A stretch of DNA of 64,000 bases from Phymorhynchus buccinoides (taxonomy: Eukaryota > Mollusca > Gastropoda > Neogastropoda > Raphitomidae), in the NCBI GenBank assembly GCA_017654935.2, contig CM065706.1:11444864-11508863 (forward strand), in the 5' to 3' direction. The notes under the pieces are model-generated. The model saw only the letters and a list, made by a program, of their open reading frames with translations, did no database searches and had not been told where the DNA came from. This document shows, piece after piece, positions 43,431-54,993 of this stretch. The stretch's first letter is position 1, and the number at the start of each line of letters is the position of its first letter. The position numbers and the translations under genes are program-made.

Positions 43431-43789
43431 CTTGCATTTATTCTGCCCCAAACCGCCCAGCCAGAAGAAGTTGCCTCTGTGTATTCAAGCCGCCCAAAAC
43501 GACTGGTAGCTTGCCCCCCCCCACTCTCAGAGACCCCCTCTGATGGCATTTTCATCACGCACTAAGTTCTGGCTTGTTATACACACACTATGAAGAAGCT
43601 TCTCACTTGCAGTGATGCGATTGTAAATGAACGGTGCTCTGTGTGAGCACTTCAAAAGACAGATTTTTCCTGAAAATGTATGAAAGAATCCAAATAGTTT
43701 TGTCTGTAACAATTATGTGAATGCAAGAGGGTTGCCCAGACTCTTTATGAATCTATCTCTCCCTCTCCCTCACCTCAAGAGGGTTAAAC

Positions 43790-43982
43790 CTTCCCCAACC
43801 GAAGTCAGGAACACATAATTTTCACCTGGGTGGAGAGAGGAAAATAGGAGTAAAGTGTAAAGTGCCTTTCCCAAAGGACACAACACCGAACCGAACCAAA
43901 CGGGATTCAAACCTCCCAACCCGCAATCATTCAGGTTATGCGTGATGAGACAGTGGCTTTATCCACCCAGCCATGGAGCCTC
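43790..43982 (-). mobile_element. tRNA-derived SINE on the minus strand
   Basis: Read on the minus strand: CCATGGCTGGGTGGATAAAG (A box), GGGAGGTTTGAATCCCG (B box), then the CCTTTGGGAAAGGCACTTTA core shared with the element at 27960. Confidence 0.75.
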
Positions 43983-44067
43983 CATTTTTAAGGAACTAGA
44001 TACCCTATTAAGATGTCACTAAAAAAAATTCCACCAATCTCCCTCCTTCATATCTTGACTATCGAGT

Positions 44068-44157
44068 GTAGAGTGGCACAAGTAAACCCGAGTTCGAACC
44101 TCGGTACAGGGGATTTTTCCTCTCACTTTGCACTAGGCCTTACAGTCTGAACGTGGA

Positions 44158-44188
<31 letters not shown>

Positions 44189-44421
44189 CGTGTGCCCATG
44201 CACTTAGCACACGTTAAACCCAGTGGCAACGGAAAAAAAGTTGTTGTCATTTGGTCAAAATTTACCCCCCCACCCCTCTTTCCTTCCTCACCAGTCACGT
44301 AAAAATAGCATGCAAAAAAAAATGGGGTGGTGCGCCTCTGGCTGTGACGCGCTCTCCAGGTGGGAGCAACCTGAATTTCACAGAGACGCCCCTGTGACTA
44401 TAAAATACCTGATACCTAATT
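44068..44421 (+). mobile_element. SINE S1 with damaged A box
   Basis: GTAGAGTGGCACA joins directly to AGTAAACCCGAGTTCGAACC, so about 25 bp including part of the A box are lost. The rest is typical of the family. Confidence 0.85.
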
Positions 44422-44543
44422 AATTTTAAGACCTTTTGGGGTTGAATTTTCAAGGTCTTGATCAGTTAATAAGGAGGTGCCGCTGTATTATCAATATTCA
44501 AGTCTGTTTTATTGAATGCATGAAAGTTCTCAAACTATATACA

Positions 44544-44717
44544 CAGTGGAACCTCCCTTATAAGACCCCCCATTATAAGACTCCCTCCCCCATAAGACCT
44601 ACTTCTCTGAGACATTGCCCTTCTTTGTAAGTATTAAAATTACCTCCCTTATAAGACCTCAGTTTGGATGATTTTTGAAGGTCTTACTTATATTATGTTA
44701 TAAGGGAGGTTCCACTG
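44544..44717 (+). mobile_element. Pogo-like MITE
   Basis: CAGTGGAACCTCCCTTATAA to GGGAGGTTCCACTG then TA. A decayed piece of the same family lies just upstream (44425-44490). Confidence 0.8.
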
Positions 44718-44719
44718 TA

Positions 44720-45207
44720 TTAACCCTTTCGCCGCCAGCCATTTTTCAGCCAAAAGATACCATTAAACTTAACTGGGTAGAGAAAATAAAATATCTGCAA
44801 CATTGCGAATTCCTCTGTGACATGTATAACATTAGGCCTATCCTTACCTCCTAAAATTAAGAAAATAGGGTCTTTGGATAACAGGACCTGATTTGATGCC
44901 TTTTAGTGACATGGGTGTTAACCCTTTCACCGCCAATGTCGCATTTTAGCACCACAATGATTTAACACCCATGTCACGAAAAGGCCTCAAACAAGGGTCT
45001 GTTATCCAAAGACCATGTTTTCTTTATATTGGGAGGTAAGGATATGCCTTACGCTATACATGTCATAGAGGAATCCCCCACTCTGCAGATGATTGTTTTT
45101 CTCTAACCAGGTAAGCTTAATGGAATTTTTTTGCTGAAAAAAGGCTGGCGGCGAAAGGGTTAAACCATTGTGGTGCTAAAATACGACATTGGCGGTGAAA
45201 AGGTTAA
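44720..45207 (-). mobile_element. TTAA-type MITE interrupted by a sister copy
   Basis: The outer element runs TTAACCCTTTCGCCGCCAGC to GGCGGTGAAAAGGTTAA. Inside its GTGTTAAACC motif a second family member has inserted at TTAA (44918-45163). Confidence 0.85.
44918..45163 (+). mobile_element. Nested TTAA-type MITE
   Basis: TTAACCCTTTCACCGCCAAT to GGCTGGCGGCGAAAGGGTTA has TTAA at both borders. The outer copy resumes with ACCATTGTGGTGCT, which confirms TTAA as the duplicated target. Confidence 0.88.
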
Positions 45208-45437
45208 AATTGGAGGAACGGAAGAAACAAAATTACAACAGGAAAATAAAAAAGGGCAGTATTTTGCTACAAGGTTATCCGAGTACAGATCTTTTTAACA
45301 ATGTCTTCATTCATTTCATCAGCAAGTTAATATTAGAAAAAAGAAGAGAAAATACGAGTTAGAAATACAATGAGGCAATATGAATAATGCAGATCTTTTG
45401 AAGTCGGTTCCACATTCAGTGATTCAGTCCAATTATA

Positions 45438-45600
45438 CTGTATTTTACGGACTATAAGGCGAAACTTTTTTCCTAGACTGAGACCTTATAATGTGACTGA
45501 TAACATAGTAAGAAACTATAATAACAAAATCTGAATTTTGTGTCAAATTTGGGGGGTGCGCCTTATAATCAGGTGCGCCTCGTAGTCCGTAAAATACGGT
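45438..45600 (+). mobile_element. TAAGGCGC foldback MITE
   Basis: TGTATTTTACGGACTATAAG at the left and GTAGTCCGTAAAATACGGTC at the right, a clean copy of the family. Confidence 0.8.
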
Positions 45601-45812
45601 CGTAATAAAATAGATTTCTTGAGAAATAAATGTGAATTTTTTTTTTCTCAACACTTAAAAGTTCTTTCATTTGCTGCACGCAAACCATAGTCAAAATTGG
45701 TAAACTTCCACTTACCAATGTTGGACTTACCAGTCCATCAAGACAAAGCCACATCGTCTAACAAAGCTGTAAAACAACAATTTGCAAAGATAAAACACCG
45801 ATGGTGACGCTA

Positions 45813-46205
45813 AATAGACGATTTTCGGAAAAAAAACGAGGGGAGAGCATTTCGTGAAAATTAAGAGTTGTTTACCTTGACCAAGGCGGACAAACCATAG
45901 CAACCATGGTGTCGAAGCTTGAAACCGCAGGATACGAGTCAGCGACTTGCAAACATTTTTTTTGAGAAAAATGAGGGACGGCCATTGGCCACAAACTGAT
46001 AGAACTTGACATAAAATTATAAATGACATCAATTTTAGAATGATGCACGGTGTTCTAAGTGCTGTATGTCTACTCATAACACACGAGGCGAGAGCTGGGG
46101 ATCCACCTGATGGTAGAGTAACTTCCCCTGTTTGACCGATTGAATTAGGCAAGATCACTCCCACACACCATGAAATTACTCCCCTTAATTATTTCTGAAC
46201 AATTC
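45813..46205 (+). repeat. Dispersed repeat R1
   Basis: AGACGATTTTCGGAAAAAAA to CTCCCCTTAATTATTTC is a complete core copy with a few indels. Confidence 0.75.
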
Positions 46206-46467
46206 CTATAAGCAAAAAATGACCTGAAATGATCGAAATATTGAGCTTACATATTCTTTGTTTTCCGCACGATTGCTTACGCTAAAAAAAAAAGAAATCC
46301 CCAAAAAAAAAATCAACCAATTTACAAAAAATATTTCTTTCCATTTCTCAAATCAAATTCAGTTCCTAAATATTCTCTCCATTTCAGAACAAAACACACA
46401 CATGCACACATACTTGCTACACATTTACACATACACTACGCTCGTGTGCGCACACAGACATACACAC

Positions 46468-46712
46468 TTGACCCTTTCACCGCCAACATCATATTTTTGC
46501 ACCACAACGATTTAACACCCATGTTACTAAAAAGGCATCAAATCAGGGTCTGTTATCCAAAGACCCTATTCTCTTAATTTTGGGAGGTAAGGATAGGCCT
46601 TGCTTTAAATATGTCACAGAGGAATCCCCAATATTACGACAGATTGTTTTCTCTACCCAGGTAAGTTTATGGAAATGTTTGGCTGAAAAATGGCTGGCGG
46701 TGAAAGGGTTAA
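46468..46712 (+). mobile_element. TTAA-type piggyBac-like MITE
   Basis: CCCTTTCACCGCCAACATCA to GGCTGGCGGTGAAAGGGTTA has TTGA at the left and TTAA at the right. Confidence 0.8.
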
Positions 46713-46716
46713 GCAC

Positions 46717-46750
<34 letters not shown>

Positions 46751-46826
46751 TTCTGACATATTCCCCGTAAAATGGGGAAAAATACATATGAGGTTAAGAC
46801 TAGCATGCACAATGACCTTAAAAAAG

Positions 46827-47194
46827 AGCCAGCCACACGTCCACTAAAACCGCACGACTGTACGATACGATTCCTGTTTACCCCTTACACAAGTCTTGAG
46901 TAGTCTGGATAGCTGAAATGAGTAGTTTTGGTATAAAATGTGTAGTTTTATTCACTAAACCATCAAACAATGTTCACTGAAAATGAGTAGTAATCAAGAA
47001 TTAAAGAGCCCTATTTTCAGTTTTGAAGAGTAGTAGAGGTTCAAATTGAGTAGAATACTACTCGAAAAGAGTAGAGTAAACAGGTCTGCGATTCGATCAC
47101 GTGGTCTCCAAGAACAAATGTCATTCACGCTTCGAGATCACGTGATCGAATCGTATCGTACAGTCGTACGATTTTAGTGGACGTGTGGCTAGCC
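46827..47194. mobile_element. Foldback element split by a CAGACCTG element
   Basis: AGCCACACGTCCACTAAAAC, then CACGACTGTACGATACGATT, reappear inverted at 47145-47190 (AATCGTATCGTACAGTCGTA, then GTCCACGTGTGGCT when matched). The centre of the palindrome is around 47120. Superfamily unknown. Confidence 0.75.
46873..47088 (-). mobile_element. Short CAGACCTG element, inverted, one end eroded
   Basis: The reverse copy begins CCTGTTTACCCCTTACACAA and ends GAGTAAACAGGTCTG. It inserted into the long palindrome 46827-47194. The first bases of one end are lost. Confidence 0.8.
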
Positions 47195-47242
47195 CCTAAG
47201 ACAAACCCTTTCTACATCTTTCTCACGCTGATTAGTCACATC

Positions 47243-47690
47243 GTCGGTGAAATTCACAAACCTCGTATCTCGATTTTGTTTTGTTTTGAGTTAGCTCTCT
47301 AATTCTCCAGTTCTTTTGAGTCAGCTCTCTAATTTTCCCCGCCACCTTCCACCAAAAGCTCGTATCTCTAACGACTTTCTATCTGGGGTAAATGAGGTTG
47401 TGAAAATAGAAGAAAAACTCTTGAGTCCCAAATTCAGATCTACTTGAGGACAAAAACCTTGTATCTTCGTTCTTTTCAAGTATATATATATATGCATAAT
47501 AAAAAAAAAAGTAATTTTAACAAAATGCAGGACTAAACTCGCAATGTCTTGAACAACATATTCATCATAGTTAATAAATTATGGTAAAGGTGGTTAATTT
47601 TTAAAAAAAATTTTTCTTTTTTCTTTTTCAAAACTACCTAAAATTGAGATACGAGGTTTGTGAATTTCACCGACAATATACACAGAAACT
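47243..47690. mobile_element. About 450-bp foldback element, TCGTCGGTGAAATTCAC ends
   Basis: CGGTGAAATTCACAAACCTC and GTATCTCGATTTT at the left pair with GAGATACGAGGTTTGTGAAT and TTCACCGACAATA at the right. A broken copy begins at 12747 and resumes at 13330. Confidence 0.78.
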
Positions 47691-48444
47691 GGTTACCGAC
47701 CACGACAAGATACATAATGTAAAGATGTCGAAACTACGGAGTGCAGGTCTACAGAGAAGAAACACCTCTAAACCATGCATTTTGACCCTTCATTTTTTTA
47801 TACATAATTAATGCGTGTTCAAGTGAACAAAATACATTTTACCATACATTTTCATTCAACAAAACTCAGTACGTCACACAATTTCAACGCGCTACAATCA
47901 CAATTGTTAGTCCCATTCCGCAGAAACTCAGTACATCGCAATTTTTAATCACAACATTAGTGCAATATATGGCTTCAGTTCGCCGAAGACTGAAAGACGC
48001 TCTTCAATCACAGAACTTTCAAGTGAAAGAACTTTCCAGCCCACAATGTCAATAAATTAATACAATTTATTTTTTCAATATTATTTTCAAGTGATCAGGA
48101 ATGCAGAAGAAGATTTTCAGGTGATAAGTTTCAATATTCTCAACTCCCCCCCCCCCAAAAAAAAAAAATCCACAACAAACCATTTGTGGCCTGGCAGCTT
48201 CATCTGTGAAAATGGGAAACAAAGACTTCTTGTCCAATGCTTTGTCGGGCGCAGGATTAAATGAGTTAAAACCAAGGCCGACCATTTCATTTTATGGTCA
48301 AATCAAACCCGATCAGATCATCGAATCATTATCATTTCTCGTAAGATTTGGAGTACTTTGCTCCAAAATTGGAATTGTTTCAGCAGGCTGACAAACTCTC
48401 AAAGCAGGGCAGCCAAATGAATCAGCCAGATGATGAAAATCCGT

Positions 48445-48590
48445 TTAACGTCCTCCGGTCTGAAACAGACACATATGGGACATTAGTAGATATAAAGATG
48501 GTGGGAACGATCCTGGAGGCAATGCCCGGAGGCAGTGCAACTCTAGGAAAGTCCCACATTTTTAACGATACAGATGTATAGCAAATATAT
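48445..48590 (+). mobile_element. TTTTACGTCC element, partial
   Basis: TTTAACGTCCTCCGGTCTGA, CACATATGGGACATTAGTAG and ATGCCCGGAGGCAGTGCAAC match; the end CACGCCTC..CACCGCC is missing. The LINE fragment follows directly. Confidence 0.7.
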
Positions 48591-48594
48591 TATA

Positions 48595-49025
48595 ATGAAT
48601 CAGCCAGATCATCCACTGTCATATAAGGAGGCACAAACCATTCTGCGCGCCAGGTTCCATGAGTCTTGGAGGGGACGACTAGGGATTGAAAAAGACAATG
48701 ATGATCTACAGGGCCTCAGTCGTCAGCACCAGGTGATATTGTTTAGACTGAGAACAAGCCATTGCCAACTCTGGTCACATCTCCACAGGATAAACCTGTC
48801 ACACACAAGTGAGTGCCCCTGTGGCACTGGCATCCAGACTCCTGAGCATATCCTCCAGGACTGTCCTACTTACCAAGACATTCGGTGTCAAACCTGGCCG
48901 GTGAGAGTGGAGCTCCAGGAGAAGCTGTGGGGACCAACCAAGGCGCTACAAAAGACAGCAGACTTCACCGTCGGGACTGCACTAAAGATTTTAACATGGC
49001 CACTGGGAACGCAGAAGAAAAAGAA
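48595..49025 (+). pseudogene. C-terminal fragment of a non-LTR retrotransposon polyprotein
   Basis: An open frame reads QVILFRLRTSHCQLWSHLHR, then ECPCGTGIQTPEHILQDCPT and TADFTVGTALKI. The HCQLxxHLxRI and CPCGxxxQTxEHILQxCP pattern is the Cys/His-rich tail that follows reverse transcriptase in many animal LINEs. The 5' part (endonuclease, reverse transcriptase) is missing, as in usual 5' truncation. The end GGGAACGCAGAAGAAAAAGA followed by GAA repeats is the element's 3' tail. Confidence 0.85.
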
Positions 49026-49432
49026 GAAGAAGGAATTGTTCTGCTATTCGAGAAGGTAAAAAACCCCACAACATTCCACTGTCATGATAATGTTCCTGTT
49101 TACAAATACAAAAATACTTCAGTTGACTCTCAGATCTACGTTCTCAATCAAAGCAACACTGTTAAGCCTTTTCACTCCCAAGAACGAGTTTCGAAGCGCT
49201 TAGGGGGCATAACCTACTCGGTAGCCCAGATCTGAATTAAAAGACTGAGTTACTTCCCCAGAGCTTCAGATTGTTTTCAAACTTCCACGGGTCATATGAC
49301 CCCTGACTGCAGAAAATGAGGGGACATTTTCCAAAATAATGTGCCAGTAATGTGCCACTGTAGTATTACATGTAAAGGCACAACTTGGCTATAAAAGAGC
49401 CGATCCCAGGAATCGGGTAGTCAGTTGTGAGT

Positions 49433-49435
<3 letters not shown>

Positions 49436-49489
<54 letters not shown>
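49436..49489 (+). repeat. GA microsatellite
   Basis: (GA)n of about 54 bp. The flanks 49060-49435 and 49490-50100 hold no gene I recognise; two stretches ending AAATGAGGGG after a TCA.ATGACCCC motif (49290, 49675) are related to each other. Confidence 0.95.
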
Positions 49490-49493
<4 letters not shown>

Positions 49494-50477
49494 GCCAGCG
49501 ACTCTCCTAGCTGCGGGCTTTCGCCTGCGCCAGTTTAGCTTTCCCTCCTTTTTCGTTTGAAAAAAAGGATGCTTTCGTTGCGAGCGCCAAGCAGAAACAG
49601 ACATTTTTAGCCTACTGCTTGCTTATATAGTACCGCGCTGGCTTTAAATGATAAAGCAGACTTCATGGGTCAGATGACCCCTTGCTGCCTGAAATGAGGG
49701 GTCAACTCACCATCAATATGGGTGAATGGCCCGGGCCCGCTGACAATCTGAAGCTCTGATTTCCTTCCGTTTAAGTTGACATGATTTTGAGCAGGGTCTG
49801 AACCTGTTTCTTGGGAAATTTGGGGTCGATTGTGACGTTGATTTTTTGTGTGTGCATTTTGTAAAGCAAAAAAGTGGCCAAGCATATCAATCTGGCTGCC
49901 AGAAGGTAAATGCCAAGAAAACTACATGAAATTTGTTTAATGTTCCGACAATAAAAATGATGAAAAGTGTGTTGGGAATAAAGTTTATGAACTTGTTCAA
50001 TCCCAATCACGACACAAGAAGTTCAGACCTGAATTTTCAGTCTTATTTAAAAAAAAATTTTTTTTCAATAGTCTTTAAAAAAAAAACCCTTGTCTATCTG
50101 CCCCCTGATTAATGAGTTATCTCACGCAGTCAGCATTGAAAATTACAACAATTGCGTTCTTCATTCGTTTTCCTTCAATAAAACATACATCATTTAATCT
50201 TTACAAGAAATTATTTTTAAAAAACGCCCATATTCTAGTTTGCAGCGAATTTTCAAGCGTCTTACACACTTTTCTTCAGGCCCTATTGAAGAAATCTTTA
50301 GTAATTTTCTAAAAGTTAGGTAGCTCGTTCGCTAAAAGTACTAATAGTTCCGGGGAGTGAAAGGGTTGATGGGCTCAACGAAGATTCTGACCAAGTTGCT
50401 TAAAACTTGATTCGTTTCCCTTGAAAAATATATTTTTAAAAAATTCCCAAATCCTGGCATTGCACTTGCAGTGTTGC

Positions 50478-50696
50478 AGGGCTCCCATGGACCCCCATTT
50501 GGGGGTCTATGAAGTACTAGAATTCTAGAGGACCCTTTAAAAGAATGTGCAGGGGGTCCCAGGGATGCGCTAGAAAAATTCCTTTTTAGCATTCGCAATG
50601 CCACTGGGACCTTATATCCCGCCTCTAGGACCCTCTATACTGTAAGTGAAGGAGTCCCTGGGACCCCTTGTTTTGTGGGATGACTGGGAGCCCTGG
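50478..50696 (+). mobile_element. CAGGGCTCC foldback element
   Basis: CAGGGCTCCCATGGACCCCC to GGGATGACTGGGAGCCCTG is the same family as 52275-52492. The frames across it are not genes. Confidence 0.75.
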
Positions 50697-50961
50697 CGTT
50701 GTTTCGATGCACAAAAAATACTTTCGTTGACTCTACACACATTCTGCGAAGAACGCAAAAAATAAACAGAAACAAAAAAAAGACGACAAATATCACCGTT
50801 GAAGCCTCGTTTCAGTGCGCGAATATCGAGGTGTTTGCGCGGAGGTCGACGTTCTCCGGTAGCACGCCGCTTTCCCAGAAATCGTAGTAAAGGGTGTACA
50901 CCCCCTGCGGTATAGGCCTCTTCGGGGAAGTTTGCACTCTGGACAAGATCTGGAGACACAC

Positions 50962-51064
50962 ATAGGCACACACATGCATGCACGCACACACACACACACA
51001 CACATGCATGCGCACGCACACACACACACACACATGCATGCGCACACACACACACACACACACA
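50962..51064 (+). repeat. CA microsatellite with GCATGC steps
   Basis: (CA)n interrupted by TGCATGC at about 30-bp spacing. A similar tract follows the SINE at 51453-51513. Confidence 0.95.
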
Positions 51065-51075
51065 TTTTAGCAGGT

Positions 51076-51192
51076 GTAGAGTGGCACAGTGGTAGCGCGT
51101 TCGCCTCGTGTCAAGTAAACCCGAGTTCGAACCTGGGTACATGGGGATTTTTCCTCTCACTTTGCACTAGGCCTTAACGGTCTGAACGTGGA

Positions 51193-51223
<31 letters not shown>

Positions 51224-51439
51224 CGTGTGCCCATGCACTTAGCACACGTTAAACCCAGTGGCAACGAAAAACTTGTCATTTGGTCAAAATGTACCCCCCA
51301 TCAGTCACACAAAATTGCATGCAAAATTTTGTTTTTAAAAATTGGGTGGCGTGCCTCTGGCTGCAACGCGCTCTCCGGGTGGGAGCAACTCGAATTTCAC
51401 AGAGACACCTCTGTGACTATAAAGTACCTAATACCTAAT
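51076..51439 (+). mobile_element. SINE S1, full length
   Basis: The copy is complete from GTAGAGTGGCACAGTGGTAG to TAAAGTACCTAATACCTAAT. AC microsatellites flank it on both sides. Confidence 0.88.
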
Positions 51440-51644
51440 ACATATACATGCGTGCACGCACACACACACACACACACACACAATGTACATGCACACACAC
51501 ACACACACACACAAAATGAGAAAGAAGAAGCAAAAATAAATAAACGAAAGAATGAAAATATACAGATGAGAAAAACAGCAAAAACAGATAAAAGAAACCG
51601 TTACAGTCGATCTCTGCTAAGAAAGCTTTATTTTCGTTTGCTTT

Positions 51645-51975
51645 CTACTCCCCCATGGGGATACCGGGGGGTCTTTCATACAAATAGTTCCCCCACCTTC
51701 TGGAAGTTTTGTGCTTGTAACTTCCTCTAATCCATCACTCTCTTTAACTCTGCCTTTTCCCTTTGCCTACTGTCATCTACTATCTTTCTGCCTTACCGGT
51801 CCATTCTCCTGCCCTTTTTTCACGAAACACTTTCAAAAACATTTCCTCCAGCCGAAGTCGGACTTGCTGGGCCCAACTATTTCTTAGTTAGGCGTATAAC
51901 GGCAGCATGACGCATCTGCGCTCATAACTGACAGGAAACTGTCTGAGCGATCGAAGAAGAAGAAGAAGAAAAACA
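51645..51975 (+). repeat. Intact copy of the dispersed repeat split at 3127-4089
   Basis: The stretch from CCCCCATGGGGATACCGGGG through CTGTCATCTACTATCTTTCT to GAGCGATCGAAGAAGAAGAA is continuous here. It proves the insertion and the target duplication at 3127-4089. Confidence 0.8.
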
Positions 51976-52274
51976 GCAAGAAAAGATAAAATAAACCTTT
52001 ACAGTCGACCTCTGCTAAGAAAGCTTTATTTTCATTTGCTTTCTCAGGCATGGGAATTGTCAGAGACAAAAAAACTCTGAAAAGCCCCCCAATTGAAGTA
52101 TTTAGTAGCAAAAACGAAGTATTTAGTAACAATTTCATTTTTTTTTTCCCGCCGAAATCCGCGAATTCGCGGACAATTCCCATGCCTGTATCTTGACTGG
52201 TTCATTTCGTTGTTAGCTGAACCGCCAGTCTCTGACCAACATTGCTAAAACTGACCAAACAGAGTTTGTATTTC

Positions 52275-52492
52275 AGGGCTCCCAGGGACCCCCATTTGGG
52301 GGTCTATGAAGTCCTAAAATTCTAAAGGACCCTCTAAAAGACTGTGCAAGGGGTCCCAGAGATGCACTAGAAAACATCTTTTTAGCATTCACAATGCCAC
52401 TGGGACCCTCTATCCCGCCTCTAGGACCCTCTATACTGTAAGTGAAGGTGTCCCTGGGACCCCTTGTTTTGCGGGACGATTGGGAGCCCTGT
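52275..52492 (+). mobile_element. CAGGGCTCC foldback element, TSD TATTT
   Basis: CAGGGCTCCCAGGGACCCCC to GGACGATTGGGAGCCCTG is flanked by TATTT on both sides. It contains repeated GGGACC/GGACCC motifs. Confidence 0.78.
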
Positions 52493-52537
52493 ATTTTTTA
52501 GTTTCATTACAAAATAAAACAGTCATTTCTGACATTT

Positions 52538-52702
52538 ACCACATTTTTCGGATTATTAGGCGATACTTTTTCCCCCCAGACTGAGACCCCTGCGTCTTAT
52601 AAAATGACTAATAATATAGTAAGAAAATATAATAACACAATCTGAATTTTGTGTAAAATGTGGGGGGTGCGCCTTATACGTAATAGTCTGAAAAATAAGG
52701 TA
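52538..52702 (+). mobile_element. TAAGGCGC foldback MITE
   Basis: ACCACATTTTTCGGATTATT to AGTCTGAAAAATAAGGTAT, with the core TAAGAAAATATAATAACACA. Confidence 0.75.
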
Positions 52703-52800
52703 TAGCTTTTCCCAATTTTTTTTTCAAAATCTTTCAAGATGTTGCCATACAATATTTTATTGGTGTTTGAAGGAAACCATTTCTAATAGATCACTATTTG

Positions 52801-53189
52801 GGTAAAGGTAAAGATGTGCCACCCCCCCTACATTTCTCGGTTAATTCTATTTTTCCGTTTTTGCCTTTCTTACCATACATAAAGCTGTATTTTAGGAACA
52901 CTTTTAGCTAATAACCTTTTGGGAATACTAACCCTAGCCCTAAACCTAACCCTACCCCCCACTATGTACTGCAGTACACCGCGATTTGTCACAGTTGTGG
53001 TTCGTTGCGTTTTTCCGTCTTATAGGGTTATAGGGTAGGGTTAGGCTTAGGGCTAGGGTTAGTATTCCCAAAAGGTTATTAGCTAAAAATGTTCCTAAAA
53101 TACAGCTTTATGTATGGTAAGAAAGGCAATAACGGAAAAATACAATTAACCGAGAAATGTAGGGGGGGTGGCACATCTTGACCTTTACC
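52801..53189. mobile_element. GGTAAAG foldback element, TSD ACTATTTG
   Basis: The 389-bp element is nearly identical to 39559-39955. The 8-mer ACTATTTG flanks both ends exactly. The same telomere-like arms are present. Confidence 0.9.
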
Positions 53190-53582
53190 ACTATTTGTTT
53201 TCTATTGGCCACTGCAACAACCATGTTTTGCTAGAGTGAATGCCCTTGGTAGATGCTTGAGTACTGACCAAACAAGGGAACAACTCTCACCAATAACCCT
53301 ATTTGAGGCCACTAAATGGCTGCCTTTCGCAAGAGTGAATGCCCTTTTCAGTACTGACCAATAAGGGATTCACTCTCACTGTCAAAGGCGTTAATAACCC
53401 TAGTTGCAGTGGCCAATACAATCTGCCAAACATTTTCAGACATTACAAAATATTTGAATCACTACACACAAAACTCATTTGTTCATTTATTCTTTTCTTG
53501 AACAATCCACTTAGAGAATTCTCACATCATAAAAATCTTTAGTCAACAGAATTTTCTGTCTCTTTTTTTTGGCAAGACTCAC

Positions 53583-53676
53583 CTCTTTAGAGGTGAAGGA
53601 CATCTGGGCTTGAAGGACACAAAGGCCGAACACCATGGCAAAGGTCAAGGCCATGAAGACTGACATCAGCACAGCA
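53583..53676 (-). CDS. Short exon encoding a probable transmembrane helix
   Basis: On the minus strand TCTTACAG precedes and AAAGAG|GTGAGT follows. One base completes the codon left open by the exon at 56051-56991, then 31 codons read AVLMSVFMALTFAMVFGLCV and LQAQMSFTSKE. About 22 consecutive hydrophobic residues suggest one membrane-spanning helix. Both splice borders and the phase support a real exon of the same minus-strand gene. The family is unknown. Confidence 0.65.
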
Positions 53677-53784
53677 CTGTAAGAGAAAACGACTTTTTAA
53701 TTAAGCACAAATTTATTTATGGAAGAATGAAACTAGTAAAGCGATGCATGTTGACATCACACTGCCGCACACACACACACAAAC

Positions 53785-54062
53785 ACGGGTGCAACTACAC
53801 AAAATGAAAAAAAATGAAAGGCCGGGGTCTAGGGGTAATGTCCCCCTGCAGCTGAAGAACAAAATGATTTATGAAGGCATATTAGTTTGCTTTTTCCACA
53901 ATTCATACAAATGCTTATTTTTAAGTGCTCGAAAAATGCAGTAGACACACAAAGATCTTGGTTGACAAATAAAAAAAGATGGAAAAATCCTTTTCTGGTG
54001 AAATTCAAAAACAGGAAATCCTTGTATACCATATTACCAGGAAAAGTTGCACCCATGTAATA
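53785..54062 (-). repeat. Inverted copy of the TGCACCC element
   Basis: ACGGGTGCAACTACACAAAA to GGAAAAGTTGCACCCATGT equals 1667-1935 reversed. It contains GTCTAGGGGTAATGTCCCCC. It lies about 110 bp 5' of the TM exon on the minus strand. Confidence 0.75.
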
Positions 54063-54101
54063 TACATACATTATGTTCTGCATGTTTCCACTTGCGAGCC
54101 T

Positions 54102-54102
54102 C

Positions 54103-54136
<34 letters not shown>

Positions 54137-54177
54137 TGTGTGTGTGTGTGTGTGCGTGTGTGTGTGCGTGCGTGTGC

Positions 54178-54208
<31 letters not shown>

Positions 54209-54210
54209 CT
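54102..54210 (+). repeat. TG microsatellite
   Basis: (TG)n with a few CG/TA interruptions, about 110 bp. Confidence 0.95.
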
Positions 54211-54267
54211 TGCTTTTTAACGTTTTAACTGTGTTTTTGTTTGTTTTTAACTTTCTAAGTATTATTT

Positions 54268-54325
54268 TTTGTAAAGCGCATTGAGCTTTAAGGTAATGCA
54301 CTATAGAAATTTCCTAAATAAATAA
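54268..54325 (+). mobile_element. LINE (CR1/L2-like) 3' tail
   Basis: TTGTAAAGCGCATTGAGCTT, then TGCACTATAGAAATTTCC and a (TAAA)n-like tail are the same 3' end signature as at 2285-2362. Confidence 0.65.
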
Positions 54326-54679
54326 TTCAAATAAAGCATTACTGTTTAAAGCCGCCGCCTCACTACTAACCAACCACGTCGGATGAAAACGATTGCGACC
54401 TTTCCATAGTTTCCCCTTCTTTTCACAGAGCGAGTAGAATTCAGAAACGCAAATTTCGGTAGGACGAAGAAACCCTTCCAACCAGGTCGGAAGGAATTGG
54501 AGACTGCACCATTTACTTCCAACTCACTCAGGCAGTTATGCCTTGGCTTAAGGCTGTGTCAGATCAGTTGACATAAGCTAGAACACCAAGGCTACATCAA
54601 AATGTTGTTATGTTCTGCATTGTTATGCAGGGATTGTCTTTAGCCATGGCAAGCTCCTTGCATAACATCATCAATCCCA

Positions 54680-54850
54680 AATCCTCCAAAGTCGGAGTGT
54701 GGCTGCCCACGTGGCGCGGTAATCAAAAACGGTCACACACGTAATGTTCTCATCCCTAGTTGGGGCATTTGTACCATAGTGTTCAATTGCTTCGGCTGTT
54801 GGGATGATCCCTGGAGTCTTTAAGCCAGGGAACAACAACAACAACCCAGG
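54680..54850 (+). repeat. Dispersed repeat with CAA tail
   Basis: CCCACGTGGCGCGGTAATCA, AATGTTCTCATCCCTAGTTG and CTGTTGGGATGATCCCTGGA, then (CAA)n: inverted match to 36340-36530. Confidence 0.65.
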
Positions 54851-54993
54851 CAGTTGTGGGAATATAGCCCAATGCTTGCTCAGATAGTGTGACTGTGAGA
54901 ACAGCTCACGGCCACAAGTAGCTGAATAAAGTACTAATACACAACTGAATTTTCTTCCAACTAAAAAAGGTTGATGTGAGTAGAGTAGCTTAT

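Noticed and set aside
49670..50010. Minus-strand exon (frames with KINVTIDPKFPKKQ or FTHIDG before a GT)
   Set aside because: The two suggestive pieces lie in different frames and no acceptor or family match supports them.
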